A stretch of 64,000 nt of DNA from Rhodomicrobium sp. (GTDB lineage Bacteria > Pseudomonadota > Alphaproteobacteria > Rhizobiales > HXMU1428-3). The notes under the pieces were generated by a model, which saw nothing but the letters and a program-made list of their open reading frames with translations, was not told the origin of the DNA and did no database searches. The DNA is taken from assembly GCA_021604665.1 (NCBI GenBank), contig BQJK01000002.1, positions 186,001-250,000 of the forward strand, written 5' to 3'. Below, piece after piece: positions 1-9,846 of the stretch. The translations under genes and the position numbers were made by a program. How positions within the stretch are numbered: position 1 is the first letter of the stretch; every line of letters begins with the position of its first letter.

Positions 1-1184
1 GACCCTGGGCGGTAAACGCCCATTCTGATGATTTCTTCCATGTCGTAATAGCGGCTCATATGCTTTTTGGCCTCGGAAATTAACGGTCTTTCGACCTCTG
101 GTACGCATTCAGGCATAGTTCTCGATACTGATTTCAGCACATTTATCGCTGGAAAACGGCCGCGTTCCGCTATGGCACGTTCCATAACGATATGCCCATC
201 GAGAATACCGCGCACAGCATCCGCTATTGGCTCATTATGATCATCACCTTCGACCAACACAGTAAACAGCCCGGTTATTGAACCTTCAGATGTGCCCGGG
301 CCGGCGCGCTCCAGCAGGCGGGGTAGCTCTGCAAACACGGTTGGCGTATAGCCTTTGGTGGCTGGCGGCTCCCCGACAGAGAGGCCAATTTCGCGCCCTG
401 CCATAGCAAAACGGGTGATGCTGTCGATCATACAAAGTACGGACCGGTCCTGATCTCTGAAATATTCTGCCAGGCACATAGTGGTATAGGCAGCCTGGCG
501 GCGCATCAACGCCGCTTCATCTGACGTTGCGACAACAACGATTGCGCGTTTTAACCCTTCTTCACCCAAATTATCTTCAATGAACTCCTGCACCTCGCGG
601 CCACGCTCACCGATCAGGCCGATGATGAAAATGTCTGCGGCGGCGTTTTTGGCCAGCATGGACATCAAAACAGATTTACCAACGCCGGAGCCGGCAAAAA
701 TGCCCAAGCGCTGACCAGAGCAACAGGTCGCGAAACAGTTTAACGCCTTAACGCCAAGATCAAGCGGGCCGCCAACCCGGCGTCTCTGATGGGCCGGTGG
801 CGGCGTGTTTCTTATGGGCATCGGGGTTAGCCCTTCAACCATCGGTCCTTTGCCATCTATTGGTTCACCGAAGGCATTGATGATCCGGCCTAGCCAGGAG
901 GTATCTGGGCGAATGGCGCTACCAGCCATTTTCAGCATGGCGCGTGCGCCCGGGCTGATGCCATCGACTTCACCATAGGGCATGGCGAGGGCTGCATCTT
1001 CGCGGAAGCCGACGATCTCAACTATAATGGGTTTGGCATTGAGGCGCTCAACGCTAAGGCGGGCGCCAATGCTGAAAGCTGTAAGCGGGCCGGCGATCTC
1101 TACAAGTACACCGCGCACAGATTTAACGCGCCCATAGATTGTCTCTGCTTGTAGGTTGCTGAGTTCCTGGCCTAGTGCCTGCAC
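1..1184 (-). CDS. fliI: Flagellar export ATPase FliI (C-terminus off the window)
   Basis: Cytoplasmic ATPase that powers export of flagellar subunits through the type III export gate. The reading frame enters from the left edge, so the C-terminal part is missing. Visible motifs: Walker A GSGVGKS with Lys at about residue 170, the stretch [13 protein letters not shown] typical of FliI/SctN ATPases, and Walker [12 protein letters not shown] chose the GTG at 1184 because it has AGGAAG just upstream and the in-frame codons above it soon reach TGA. It is divergent from ctrA, and in alphaproteobacteria flagellar class II genes are commonly CtrA-controlled; the TTAA-N7-TTAA site between the two genes fits that. 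Identity is firm; the exact start is likely. Confidence 0.95.
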   Translation of the reverse strand, partial: MQALGQELSNLQAETIYGRVKSVRGVLVEIAGPLTAFSIGARLSVERLNAKPIIVEIVGFREDAALAMPYGEVDGISPGARAMLKMAGSAIRPDTSWLGRIINAFGEPIDGKGPMVEGLTPMPIRNTPPPAHQRRRVGGPLDLGVKALNCFATCCSGQRLGIFAGSGVGKSVLMSMLAKNAAADIFIIGLIGERGREVQEFIEDNLGEEGLKRAIVVVATSDEAALMRRQAAYTTMCLAEYFRDQDRSVLCMIDSITRFAMAGREIGLSVGEPPATKGYTPTVFAELPRLLERAGPGTSEGSITGLFTVLVEGDDHNEPIADAVRGILDGHIVMERAIAERGRFPAINVLKSVSRTMPECVPEVERPLISEAKKHMSRYYDMEEIIRMGVYRPG

Positions 1185-1230
1185 GTTATTGCTTCCTGTT
1201 AATTGATGAGCTCAAGACGCGGTGACATAT

Positions 1231-1266
1231 AAAACTACAGTGACTAATAAAACTACAGTGACTAAA
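1231..1266. repeat. 18-bp direct tandem repeat, two copies plus a degenerate third
   Basis: The unit begins AAAACTACAGTGACTA and repeats with period 18; a decayed third copy (AGCTACAATGAC) follows to about 1276. It lies about 50 bp upstream of the fliI start. Confidence 0.7.
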
Positions 1267-1365
1267 GCTACAATGACGCAGCTGACCATGAAGAAGATAT
1301 GAGCTTGACGATAGCGCTGCTTTAAAGCCCCTCTCTATTGAAGGCATTATATAAAGGGCGTCATT

Positions 1366-1397
1366 GTTTCCTGAATACATAGTTTCCTGAATACATA
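1366..1397. repeat. 16-bp perfect tandem duplication
   Basis: GTTTCCTGAATACATA occurs twice without a gap. No function seen. Confidence 0.85.
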
Positions 1398-1535
1398 GCT
1401 GAACCAGTATGACTGATTCATGCAGAGAGAATGTAACTCGGTGTTAAATGTCAGCTGAATTTATCACCTTTTCCGCAGTTATTAATTGCCTCAGTGATCG
1501 CTGCTTGGTTAGAGCCGATCCTCAGCGGCAGTCAG

Positions 1536-1550
1536 TTAACAGAAGGTTAA
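1536..1550. promoter_or_regulatory. CtrA-type binding site TTAA-N7-TTAA
   Basis: TTAACAGAAGGTTAA matches the full CtrA consensus TTAA-N7-TTAA exactly. It lies 490 bp upstream of ctrA and 350 bp upstream of fliI, so it could serve autoregulation, fliI expression or both. Two GATTC sites (1415-1419 and 1695-1699), targets of CcrM-type methylation, lie on either side. The motif match is seen; its use is inferred from Caulobacter-type regulation. Confidence 0.55.
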
Positions 1551-2041
1551 CACCAATTGGGCCGGCTGGAGTATTGCCTTACTCTGGCGTATGCAGGCTG
1601 AATAAGCACTATTGCGGGCTACAGACCGTGGTTTAGCCCAAAAAATACACAGTGATGAAAATTATCTCGGAATTTGAGCATTAGCTATTGCCCTGATTCG
1701 AGCAAATCAGTTAACCTTTTATCAATAATTAGAAAACGGCAGCTTAAAAGCCGAGAAGTACTTTATCATCATCCTTAACGTCTCTTATGTCTTGCGTGAT
1801 GTGGCCTTGAAGCAAGACAAATTAATAGTTTTATTTATGAGTTATGAGCTTTTGTTAAGAAAAGCTGCAACCAATTAAAATTGTTGCAGAGATGTTATTG
1901 TTTTTTCAATACAAATTAGGATTTGTTAACTTCTTGCCCGTAAATTTGTAAAGAGAAGATTTAAGATTAGTGAAATCTGGGCACTAAATCTTGGATTTAT
2001 GGGCAGTTGCCGGTTAACGGCTTAATATAGAGGGGCATATA

Positions 2042-2767
2042 ATGAGGGTATTACTCATTGAGGATGATAGCGCTACTGCGCAGAGCATCGATCTGATGCT
2101 TCAGTCTGAAGGTTTCAACGTCTATACGACTGATCTTGGCGAAGAGGGTGCTGATCTAGGTAAAATCTACGATTACGATATCATTCTTCTAGACATTAAC
2201 TTACCTGACATGAGCGGGTATGAGGTTTTGAAAACTTTGCGCGTTAGTAAAGTTAAAACACCTATTCTTATTCTTTCTGGCCTTGCTGGAATCGATGATA
2301 AAGTTCGCGGCCTTGGTTTTGGCGCGGATGACTACATGACCAAACCTTTCCATAAAGACGAGCTTGTTGCGCGCATTCATGCAATTGTGCGTCGCTCTAA
2401 AGGTCATGCACAATCTGTTATTACAACAGGTGATCTTAAAGTTAATCTCGATGCGAAAACTGTTGAGGTTAATGGTCAGCGTGTACATCTTACATCTAAA
2501 GAATATCAGATGCTTGAGCTTTTATCGCTGCGCAAAGGCACAACCCTTACCAAAGAGATGTTCCTGAACCATCTTTATGGCGGTATGGATGAGCCTGAAC
2601 TGAAAATTATTGACGTATTCATTTGTAAGCTGCGTAAGAAACTCTCCACAGCGACCGATGGCAAAAATTATATCGAAACCGTTTGGGGGCGTGGTTATGT
2701 GCTTCGTGATGCGGATGATGATGCACCTCTTCAGCTTGAACATACTAGCGAGCATGAAGCTGCATAA
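2042..2767 (+). CDS. ctrA: Cell-cycle response regulator CtrA
   Basis: Master transcription regulator of the alphaproteobacterial CckA-ChpT-CtrA phosphorelay, controlling motility, chemotaxis and division genes. An N-terminal receiver domain (about 1-120) has acidic residues D8/D9, phospho-acceptor D51 and Lys in MTKPF. An OmpR/PhoB winged-helix domain (about 125-230) follows, ending in GRGYVLRD. The protein ends in Ala-Ala, as does Caulobacter CtrA, where this tail directs ClpXP proteolysis. At 241 residues it is of usual family length. The ATG has GAGGGG upstream. The same window contains chpT and the che operon, consistent with CtrA control of motility. A strong hairpin terminator follows. 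Confidence 0.97.
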   Translation: MRVLLIEDDSATAQSIDLMLQSEGFNVYTTDLGEEGADLGKIYDYDIILLDINLPDMSGYEVLKTLRVSKVKTPILILSGLAGIDDKVRGLGFGADDYMTKPFHKDELVARIHAIVRRSKGHAQSVITTGDLKVNLDAKTVEVNGQRVHLTSKEYQMLELLSLRKGTTLTKEMFLNHLYGGMDEPELKIIDVFICKLRKKLSTATDGKNYIETVWGRGYVLRDADDDAPLQLEHTSEHEAA

Positions 2768-2790
2768 ATATCCTACCTTCCAGTTCCAAT

Positions 2791-2824
2791 AAAAAAGAGC
2801 ATTCCTCGCGGTCTGCTCTTTTTT
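2791..2824 (+). terminator. Rho-independent terminator of ctrA
   Basis: An inverted repeat of AAAAAAGAGCA with TGCTCTTTTTT, 23 bp after the ctrA stop, ends in a T run. The A run on the other arm lets it work for leftward transcription as well. Confidence 0.85.
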
Positions 2825-3132
2825 ATTGTCTGCTATTCCAAGATCTTTGTATTTGGCCGCTAGTTCGAATATCCACACAGCTCTCGCCGGATTGACGCGT
2901 CTTAAAGCAAGCCTTGTTTGCTGCCTTCACTTTAGCTTGAATGATGGTTGGTTGAATGGAAATTGAGGGGAGACATTATGAGTTGCCCCTCTGGCCAGTT
3001 TTTTATTTTATCACAGCGATTAATTAATATCGCCTGAGCGGGCTTTGATACATCCGGCCCATTCAAAAGGGACATTTGCACTGAGCGACAGATTAACGAA
3101 ATAGAGCCTTGCCTGATCAGTTCTTCTGCTTA
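2825..3132. other. Convergent intergenic region ctrA/cheR
   Basis: Beyond the ctrA terminator I see no gene or clear motif in these roughly 300 bases, which separate the 3' ends of ctrA and cheR. Confidence 0.5.
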
Positions 3133-4035
3133 TTACCTTGTAAAGCTGAGGCCGCCGGTGCCGGTTTTATGTGTGGGGCTTTCTTTGAAATTAGTACTTT
3201 GCTTCTCGTTTTTAACGGCCGCTTCCCGGTTATGCTCATAGAGACCGCGAGCATTGGCAACGGGAGTATAGTTTCCATTTAGGCCAACGAGGGTTTCAGA
3301 TGCGCCAAGCACGAGATGACAGCCGTTATTGCACTGAGCTTCCATGCGTTTCAAAATATCTGATTTTGTCTCGCGGTTAAAATAGATCAACACATTGCGG
3401 CAGAAAATAACATCGAACTTTCCAAGGCCGGTGAAGCTGTTCATGAGGTTAAACTGGCGGAATTGCACCATTGAGGTGATGTTGCTATCCAACTGCCACA
3501 TGGTGCCGACTTGCTTAAAGTTTTTCACCAGATAAGTAACTGGCATGCCGCGCTGCACTTCAAACTGGCTATAAAGGCCAGATTTAGCTTTTGCCAGCGC
3601 TTCGGAACACAGGTCCGTGCCAATGATCTCTACCCGCCAACCTTGAAGAAGATGCTTATGCTCATTCAAGACCATTGCCAGGGAATAAGCTTCTTGTCCT
3701 GTTGAAGCCGCCGCTGACCAAATTCTAATATGTTTGCTAGTGGCTTTGCTTTTGATCAGGTTTGGCAGGGTGTAATCTTTAAAATTATCGAAGGGGGTTT
3801 TATCTCTGAAAAAGAAGCTTTCATTGATGGTCATCGCTTCAACAATTTGATTTTGTAATGACGCTTTTTTGCTGGAATGCCATTCAGAAACCATGGTCGC
3901 CACATCTTTATATTCCAGCTTTTTAGCAACCGGACCAAGGCGCGATTCCACAAGATATTGCTTATCTTCGCTCAAGACGAGACCTGATTCTTTATTCAGC
4001 ATATCTCTTAGGGAGTTAAATTCACTCGGTGTCAT
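3133..4035 (-). CDS. cheR: Chemotaxis protein methyltransferase CheR
   Basis: SAM-dependent methyltransferase that methylates glutamates on chemoreceptors, opposing CheB. The N-terminal all-alpha domain occupies about residues 1-75. The SAM-binding domain contains IWSAAASTGQEAYSLAM, and FDVIFCRNVLIYF is the typical CheR signature. At 300 residues the length is normal, with a short low-complexity C-terminal tail. Its start overlaps the end of cheB by 14 bp, so it is translated as the last gene of the cheA-W-Y-B-R operon. Confidence 0.95.
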   Translation of the reverse strand: MTPSEFNSLRDMLNKESGLVLSEDKQYLVESRLGPVAKKLEYKDVATMVSEWHSSKKASLQNQIVEAMTINESFFFRDKTPFDNFKDYTLPNLIKSKATSKHIRIWSAAASTGQEAYSLAMVLNEHKHLLQGWRVEIIGTDLCSEALAKAKSGLYSQFEVQRGMPVTYLVKNFKQVGTMWQLDSNITSMVQFRQFNLMNSFTGLGKFDVIFCRNVLIYFNRETKSDILKRMEAQCNNGCHLVLGASETLVGLNGNYTPVANARGLYEHNREAAVKNEKQSTNFKESPTHKTGTGGLSFTR

Positions 4036-5239
4036 TTTTTATGCCTTGTATCAGATTAGCTAATTTATCCGCTATTTTATTCAGCGGTAAGATTGCGCAA
4101 CATGCGCCAATTTTAGCTGTTGCTCCGGGCATGCCCCAAACAACGCTTGTTTCTTCATCCTGCGCCAAAACACTTCCGCCTGCATTGGCGATGATGTCCG
4201 CGCCTTTTGCGCCATCTGTTCCCATACCGGTGAAAACAGCGGCGAGGGTTGAGGCCCCATAAACTTTGGAGGCTGTTTCAAACAGCGGGTCCACTGCTGG
4301 TTTGCAGAAATTTACTTCCGGTCCATCTGTCAGCCTGATGACGGCCGAAGCGCCTTTGCGCTCAACAATCATGTGCCGCCCGCCGGGGGCCACATAAACG
4401 CGGCCCGGTAAGACAGCTTCCCCATCTATACCCTCTTTGGCTACAAGGCCTGAGGCTCTGGCGATGTGGCTAGCGAAAATGCCAGTGAAAGTTGCCGGCA
4501 TATGCTGGGTAATAAGAACGGGTATGTTCCCAAGTTTTGGAGCGAGTTTTTCCATAACGCTAACGAGGGCTGGCGGCCCACCTGTTGAACTGCCGATAAG
4601 CAGAACGCGCGGCCGCATTTTTGAGGCAGGCCTTAAACTAAGTCCGGGGCTGTTGGTGACCTCTGGTTTTGAAACTGTTGTTGTTTCTGTGAGGACTGGG
4701 CGCGGGGCAGAATTGGATGTTCTTGCCTGAGAAGAGGATCCTACAGAAGATTGTGCGCGGGAAGATGTGCGCTTTGTTCGTTTTGCGCCGAGTGCTTTGA
4801 TCTTTTCGATTAGATCATTGCGGAAATCGGCAGAGGTTGTAACGCCGCTATTGCTTACAGGTTTTGGGACATAATCTGCTGCCCCCAAAGAAAGCGCGTT
4901 TAAGCTGATTTCGGCATTTCTCTGGGTTAGCGTTGAAGCCATTATAACTTGCACGCCGGGTAACCGCTTGAGAATTTCTGGCAGGGCTTCTATGCCGCTC
5001 ATTACCGGCATCTCAATATCGAGTACGATCACATCTGGATCGACCTCTAGAACATTTTCCAGTGCTTTTAGTCCGTTTGAAAATTTACCTACAGCAATTA
5101 GCCCAGGCTCTTCATTAATCCAACGAGAGACCAGACCGCGGACCACAACGCTATCATCAACAATCATTACGCGAATGCCGTCTACCCCGCTGGGGGGCGT
5201 AGCATTACTAAAAACTGTTTCCTTGACAATAGCACTCAT
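4022..5239 (-). CDS. cheB: Chemotaxis response regulator and protein-glutamate methylesterase CheB
   Basis: Demethylates and deamidates chemoreceptors when phosphorylated by CheA. A receiver domain (about residues 22-140) has phospho-acceptor D74 in VIVLDIEMP. A Ser/Thr/Pro-rich linker (about 155-205) leads to the methylesterase domain, with the catalytic Ser in GSSTGGP, His in TQHMP and Asp in TGMGTDGAKG. At 405 residues it is slightly longer than the E. coli enzyme because of an N-terminal extension and the linker. It lies 17 bp after cheY and overlaps cheR. Confidence 0.96.
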   Translation of the reverse strand: MSAIVKETVFSNATPPSGVDGIRVMIVDDSVVVRGLVSRWINEEPGLIAVGKFSNGLKALENVLEVDPDVIVLDIEMPVMSGIEALPEILKRLPGVQVIMASTLTQRNAEISLNALSLGAADYVPKPVSNSGVTTSADFRNDLIEKIKALGAKRTKRTSSRAQSSVGSSSQARTSNSAPRPVLTETTTVSKPEVTNSPGLSLRPASKMRPRVLLIGSSTGGPPALVSVMEKLAPKLGNIPVLITQHMPATFTGIFASHIARASGLVAKEGIDGEAVLPGRVYVAPGGRHMIVERKGASAVIRLTDGPEVNFCKPAVDPLFETASKVYGASTLAAVFTGMGTDGAKGADIIANAGGSVLAQDEETSVVWGMPGATAKIGACCAILPLNKIADKLANLIQGIKNDTE

Positions 5240-5256
5240 TAGCTCTCGCTTTCGGC

Positions 5257-5628
5257 TTAGGCTTCCACCATGCCAACTTCTTTGAGTTTGGAGATGATGA
5301 TCTCTTTATCAAAGGGCTTCATGATGTATTCATTAGCACCGGCTGCGATGGCTTGGGTGATGTGGTCCATATCGTTTTCTGTGGTGCAGAAAATGACTTT
5401 TGGTATGTCGCCGCATGGGTCTTTGCGTAGCTCGCGGAGAAACTCAAGACCGTCCATGACAGGCATATTCCAGTCGAGCAAAATCACATCTGGCATCTGA
5501 CTGCGGCAAGCTTCCAGGGCTTGCTGGCCGTCTTCTGCTTCAGTGATTTCAAAGTTTGCCTCTTCCATAATTCGCCGAGCGACTTTGCGAATGACACTGG
5601 AATCATCAACAATCAAACATTGTTTCAT
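5257..5628 (-). CDS. cheY: Chemotaxis response regulator CheY
   Basis: Single-domain receiver that carries the CheA signal to the flagellar motor. Paired acidic residues in IVDDSS, phospho-acceptor D52 in LLDWNMP, and the conserved Lys in MKPFDKE are all present. The ATG at 5628 is preferred over the adjacent upstream TTG because GAGGAAC lies at suitable distance. At 123 residues the length is normal. It sits between cheW and cheB on the same strand. Confidence 0.95.
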   Translation of the reverse strand: MKQCLIVDDSSVIRKVARRIMEEANFEITEAEDGQQALEACRSQMPDVILLDWNMPVMDGLEFLRELRKDPCGDIPKVIFCTTENDMDHITQAIAAGANEYIMKPFDKEIIISKLKEVGMVEA

Positions 5629-5692
5629 CAAAGTAGTTCCTCTTTTTGCCGAAGTTTAGCTTCTGGCACGATCTGTATTTGAGTTCTTCAGT

Positions 5693-6166
5693 TTAGGCTG
5701 CGTTTGAGCGATCTGAGTTTAGATCCAGCACACGCTCTACATCGAGTAGAACCAGAAGATGCCCATCGAGACGGTGAACACCGGCTGAGATTGAGCTCCA
5801 ACGGATATCGAGATTTGCAGGATTTTTTTCATAGGTGTTGGAACCGAGCTGGAGAACTTCACCGACCTTATCGATGATTAGCCCATAAGATTCGCCGTTA
5901 TACTCAATACCTACAGCCATTGGGGGGCCATCGCTTTTGCGGGCATTCAACCCGAGGCGACGTCTCATATCAATTGCTGTAACAATGCGCCCGCGCAGAT
6001 TTAAAACGCCTGCGACTTCAGGATTTGAGAGAGGGACTTCTGTAATCGCCTCTGGCATAAATACATCTTCAACCTGCTCTATTGGCAGGCCAAATAGTTG
6101 ATGCTCAATCTCTACAGTAACAAACTCACTGGTGTTACCTTCTATCCCCTTGGATTGACTGGTCAT
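5693..6166 (-). CDS. cheW: Chemotaxis coupling protein CheW
   Basis: Couples chemoreceptors to the CheA kinase in the signalling array. One CheW domain spans about residues 15-150 and contains the typical GVLNLRGRIVTAIDMRRRLG segment and GLIIDKVGEVL. At 157 residues it is of normal length. The start overlaps the cheA stop by 4 bp (ATGA), indicating translational coupling with cheA. Confidence 0.95.
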   Translation of the reverse strand: MTSQSKGIEGNTSEFVTVEIEHQLFGLPIEQVEDVFMPEAITEVPLSNPEVAGVLNLRGRIVTAIDMRRRLGLNARKSDGPPMAVGIEYNGESYGLIIDKVGEVLQLGSNTYEKNPANLDIRWSSISAGVHRLDGHLLVLLDVERVLDLNSDRSNAA

Positions 6167-9030
6167 GCGGCGGCCTCTTGTTCATGTACTGGCTTACATT
6201 CTCTGATGCATTCGATTAGACCTTCGCGGTCAAATTTCGCGATATAATCGCGGAAGCCGGCTTGGCGCCCGCGGGCTATGACATCAGGGTTGGTGTGTGA
6301 TGATAGTGCGATGATTGGGGTTTGGCCCCAGGAGCCATCACCTTTTAGATGTTCAGCAAAGGTGATGCCATCCATGTTAGGCATTTCGATATCAGAAACG
6401 ATGACATCAAATTTTTCACCTGCATCTTTCAGCAGCAAGGCATCCGACGCGCTTTCAACCATAGTAACTTTATAACCAGCGGAAGATAGCAGCGGTGAGA
6501 GCATGTTGCGGAAGAATGAGCTGTCATCCACGAGGAGCAATTTCAGCTCGCGTTGTAACGGATTTGGAATATCTCGTTTTTCAAGCCAATCATCGAAAGC
6601 TTTCGGGAGGTAGTAACCCACATCGATAATCTCTGTTGCCTTGCCTTTAACAACAGCGGAACCAACAATACCCGGTACATCTGAAGAGATTTCAACGCTG
6701 AGACGATCATCGACGATATCGACAATTTCATCAACAACAAGGCCCATGGAGTGAGTTTCATCAGCGAAGACCAAGATGGGTTGCAGCCCATCTTCTTTAT
6801 GTGTGAGGTGCTCATTGATATATACCAATGGCATCAACTTGCCGCGATACTGCACCAGATCCCGTTGGTTGGATTTTTCGATGCTGGTGACATCAATTTC
6901 TTCCAGGCGGGTAACCAGTGAGAGCGGCACTGCTTTTAATTCAGAATTTCCAGCTTTAAATACCAGCAGCGCTGTTTTCTCATCTTGATGGATAAGATCA
7001 GCTGTAGATGACGCATCCTGCTGGCTGACTTCTGACACTCCGCCGCGCTCATGGGCAACAGCTTGGGCAATGCCGTTAGGGTCAACGATAAGGATGACGC
7101 TACCGTCACCAAGTATGGTGTTGCCTGAGAACATGGTGATTTCCCGCAGCATGCTGGACATAGGTTTCACCACGATTTCTTCTGTATGGAAGACAGCATC
7201 TACAACGATGCCGAAGGTTTGCCCACCGATTTGTACGACAACAACAAAGACACTTGGGTCTGCGGCAAGGGAAGCGGCTTTTTGTGCCACTTCTGAATCA
7301 GCGCCGTCTTCTGTCTCTTCTGTTTGCTGGTCGATGACCTGCTGGCGGCACATAGGTTTAGGATTTTCATGGCCTAACAATTTGCTCAGGCTGATAACCG
7401 GCAGTAGTTTGTTGCGCAGCCTTAGCACCGGACTGTCATTGATCATTTCAATGCGGTGCTCTGCTTTAGCGTGAGATTTAACCAGCTCGACGACAGCCAG
7501 CTGAGGAATGGCGAAACGCTGACCGCTGGATTCAACAATCAAAGCGGACACAATGGCCAGTGTGAGTGGAATTTTAATGATGAATGTTGTGCCCTGTCCC
7601 TCGACTGAGGTGAGGTCGATCGTGCCGCCAATCAACTCAATGTTGGTGCGCACAACATCCATGCCGACACCACGGCCGGAGACGTTTGTGACTTTATCTG
7701 CTGTGGAAAGGCCGGCATGGAAAATCATTTTATGGATTTGATTTTCGCTCATTTCAGCAAGCTCGGCTTCAGTTACGATGCCGTTTGCCAGAACTTTTGC
7801 CTTGATTTTTTCTGTTGGCAGACCTTGGCCATCATCTTGAATTTTAATGATAATATGGCCGCCCTCATGATAGGCGCTGAGGGTAATATTGCCTTCTTCA
7901 GATTTACCTGCCTGCAGGCGACCGGCGGTTGTCTCGAGGCCATGGTCACCTGAATTGCGAACCATATGTGTGAGTGGATCTTTGATCTGATCGAGGACCT
8001 GACGATCAAGTTCAGTTTCAGCACCGATCATTTCCAGGTTGATTTTCTTATCCAGCTCTTTCGAGAGGTCGCGGACAATTCTTGGTAGTTTTTGCCAGGC
8101 GTTGCCGATGGGTTGCATGCGCGTTTTCATAACGCCTTCCTGCAACTCTGCGGTGACGTTTGAGAGGCGCTGCAATGGTACTTTGAATTCACTATCGTCC
8201 AGACGACGCACCATTTCCAGTAGCTGATTTCTTGTTAGCACCAGCTCTGACACCATGGTCATCAGCTGCTCCAGCGTCTCGACATTAACGCGGATTGTCT
8301 GAGCTTTAACGGCTGAGCCTTCTTTGGCTTTTGCTTCGTCTTTATTGGCTGGCGCGGCTTTTAGTGCTGGTGGCTTAATTTCAGGGGCTGCTGCCACTGG
8401 CTCGGCCTCGAGTTCAAGTGCGGGTTCAGCTTCCTCCTCAAGGGAGAAGTCTTCTACTTCGGGGGCAGGCTCATCTGCTGCGGCTGCAGGCTCAACCATT
8501 CCGGCTGCTTCTTCATCTTCAGGGCCGGGGGCGGCGAGAAATGCGGCTTCCAGCTCATCGAGAGAGACTTCGCCGGGCTTTAAATCACGCTCCAGTTTAG
8601 TTTCTTCGGCGGCTGGGGCTTCTGGTTCTGCTGTCGTGCCCTCAAGGCTATCAATTGCCTCTTGTGACATAGCATCCAACCTGGAGATCAGATCTTCATC
8701 TGAACCTTCTGGCTCGGTGCCGGCTTGCTCTAATTGTTCGAGAATTTCTTTAAGTCGGTCAATGGTTTCAAGGATAAGAGACACGCCATTCTCTGTTGGC
8801 GTGGCGCCATCACGGTATTTACCCATCAGAGTTTCAGCTGAGTGAGCGAGTGATTCCAGCCGCGGCAGGCCCAAAAAGCCGCATGTGCCTTTGATGGTAT
8901 GAACAAGGCGGAAGATATTGTCGAGAATTTTGCCATTACTCGGCTCTTGCTCGAATTTCACCAGCTCATTATCTACTTCATCAAGACTTTCGGTTGTTTC
9001 AGTTAGAAACTCACTAAGGAGATCATCCAT
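6163..9030 (-). CDS. cheA: Chemotaxis histidine kinase CheA, hybrid form with second CheW domain and C-terminal receiver
   Basis: Autokinase of the chemotaxis array, phosphorylating CheY and CheB. Domains in order: Hpt/P1 (about 1-105, phospho-His44 in VHTIKGTCGF), a long acidic Glu/Ala/Pro linker (about 130-240) with no recognisable P2, dimerisation region (about 245-310), HATPase with N box RNSGDHGLE and G box GRGVGMDVVR, a first CheW-like P5 domain, a second CheW-like domain (about 690-820), and a receiver (about 835-950, Asp880 in SDIEMP). At 955 residues it is much longer than classical CheA (about 650). The receiver may be a phosphate sink or feedback element. It heads the operon. Confidence 0.95.
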   Translation of the reverse strand: MDDLLSEFLTETTESLDEVDNELVKFEQEPSNGKILDNIFRLVHTIKGTCGFLGLPRLESLAHSAETLMGKYRDGATPTENGVSLILETIDRLKEILEQLEQAGTEPEGSDEDLISRLDAMSQEAIDSLEGTTAEPEAPAAEETKLERDLKPGEVSLDELEAAFLAAPGPEDEEAAGMVEPAAAADEPAPEVEDFSLEEEAEPALELEAEPVAAAPEIKPPALKAAPANKDEAKAKEGSAVKAQTIRVNVETLEQLMTMVSELVLTRNQLLEMVRRLDDSEFKVPLQRLSNVTAELQEGVMKTRMQPIGNAWQKLPRIVRDLSKELDKKINLEMIGAETELDRQVLDQIKDPLTHMVRNSGDHGLETTAGRLQAGKSEEGNITLSAYHEGGHIIIKIQDDGQGLPTEKIKAKVLANGIVTEAELAEMSENQIHKMIFHAGLSTADKVTNVSGRGVGMDVVRTNIELIGGTIDLTSVEGQGTTFIIKIPLTLAIVSALIVESSGQRFAIPQLAVVELVKSHAKAEHRIEMINDSPVLRLRNKLLPVISLSKLLGHENPKPMCRQQVIDQQTEETEDGADSEVAQKAASLAADPSVFVVVVQIGGQTFGIVVDAVFHTEEIVVKPMSSMLREITMFSGNTILGDGSVILIVDPNGIAQAVAHERGGVSEVSQQDASSTADLIHQDEKTALLVFKAGNSELKAVPLSLVTRLEEIDVTSIEKSNQRDLVQYRGKLMPLVYINEHLTHKEDGLQPILVFADETHSMGLVVDEIVDIVDDRLSVEISSDVPGIVGSAVVKGKATEIIDVGYYLPKAFDDWLEKRDIPNPLQRELKLLLVDDSSFFRNMLSPLLSSAGYKVTMVESASDALLLKDAGEKFDVIVSDIEMPNMDGITFAEHLKGDGSWGQTPIIALSSHTNPDVIARGRQAGFRDYIAKFDREGLIECIRECKPVHEQEAAA

Positions 9031-9213
9031 CGCCTATTTCCCTTTTCCCCAAAGCTTCCGCTAATCATTTTTGGCAGAACTAATCACGTGATATGTGAAG
9101 TGCGATTAGGTATACATCGCCTTCATTCTGAGGTGAGTTTGGAGAAAAAGAGTTAAATTTGGCTGAAAATATTAATATTATCTGAGTAATTTACTGAGAA
9201 AGCGCTACTTTTT

Positions 9214-9846
9214 CTAGTTGAGAGTAAATTTCATCTCGTCCTCGCCAGGCTTCACATTAATCTTGAAGTCATTGGCAGTAATCAGACGATATGTATAGTA
9301 AGGTTGGATCACAAGCGCATCAATTTCACCTTCATACTCACCGCTCAATATTTCTGGAACACGCTCTGGCAGGCGGGCGCCATTGCCGCGAGAAATCATG
9401 GTGATGGTGGGTCTTTCCATTTCGCCTGTTATGGATAAGTTGATTTTACCACCGCGCGGAATTGACGTGACGGCAATTACAACAAGATTCAAAATAACCT
9501 TCGCGTAACCTTTTGGCAGAAAATCATGCTCACTAGACCAATCTATCTTGTGTTTTTCCTCAAGAATGGCGTTTGAAAGGTCTTGTATTTTATTAAATGG
9601 TATTTCTGCACCGGCTGAACCAGCAGCACCAAATGCCAGGCGAGCAAATTCCAACCGTGCCCAGGCGTTTTTTGTATTCCGGCGGATAACGTCCATGGCA
9701 TATTTTTGAACTTGCTCATCATCATCATCTTCCAGAACTTCAAGACCATTGAAGATGGCCCCGACAGGCCCAACAACATCGTGACATATCCGGCTAGAGA
9801 CAAGAGCTGCTAATTCCAGATCATCCAATTGCTTAATTTTGCTCAT
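9214..9846 (-). CDS. chpT: Histidine phosphotransferase ChpT
   Basis: Passes phosphate from the hybrid kinase CckA to CtrA and CpdR. The N-terminal helix carries the phospho-His motif SSRICHDVVGPVGAI with His22, and a degenerate Bergerat-like ATPase fold without ATP-binding boxes follows, as in Caulobacter ChpT. At 210 residues it is of normal length. It is 183 bp upstream of cheA on the same strand and about 7 kb from its expected partner ctrA. CckA is not in the window. Whether it shares a transcript with cheA cannot be told; the gap is AT-rich and could hold a cheA promoter. Confidence 0.92.
   Translation of the reverse strand: MSKIKQLDDLELAALVSSRICHDVVGPVGAIFNGLEVLEDDDDEQVQKYAMDVIRRNTKNAWARLEFARLAFGAAGSAGAEIPFNKIQDLSNAILEEKHKIDWSSEHDFLPKGYAKVILNLVVIAVTSIPRGGKINLSITGEMERPTITMISRGNGARLPERVPEILSGEYEGEIDALVIQPYYTYRLITANDFKINVKPGEDEMKFTLN

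Larger units (their letters stand above)
1185..2041. other. Divergent intergenic region between fliI and ctrA (857 bp)
   Basis: No convincing gene. It holds two short tandem repeats (18-bp units at about 1231-1266 and two 16-bp copies at 1366-1397), two GATTC (GANTC) methylation sites, one full CtrA-type site and an AT-rich stretch immediately before ctrA. Two ORFs of about 60 codons here lack ribosome sites and one is made of the tandem repeat, so I regard them as chance. Confidence 0.6.

Noticed and set aside
1186-1380. 64-codon minus-strand ORF with HCSF repeats
   Set aside because: Its sequence is the translation of an intergenic 18-bp tandem repeat, without a convincing ribosome site or family.
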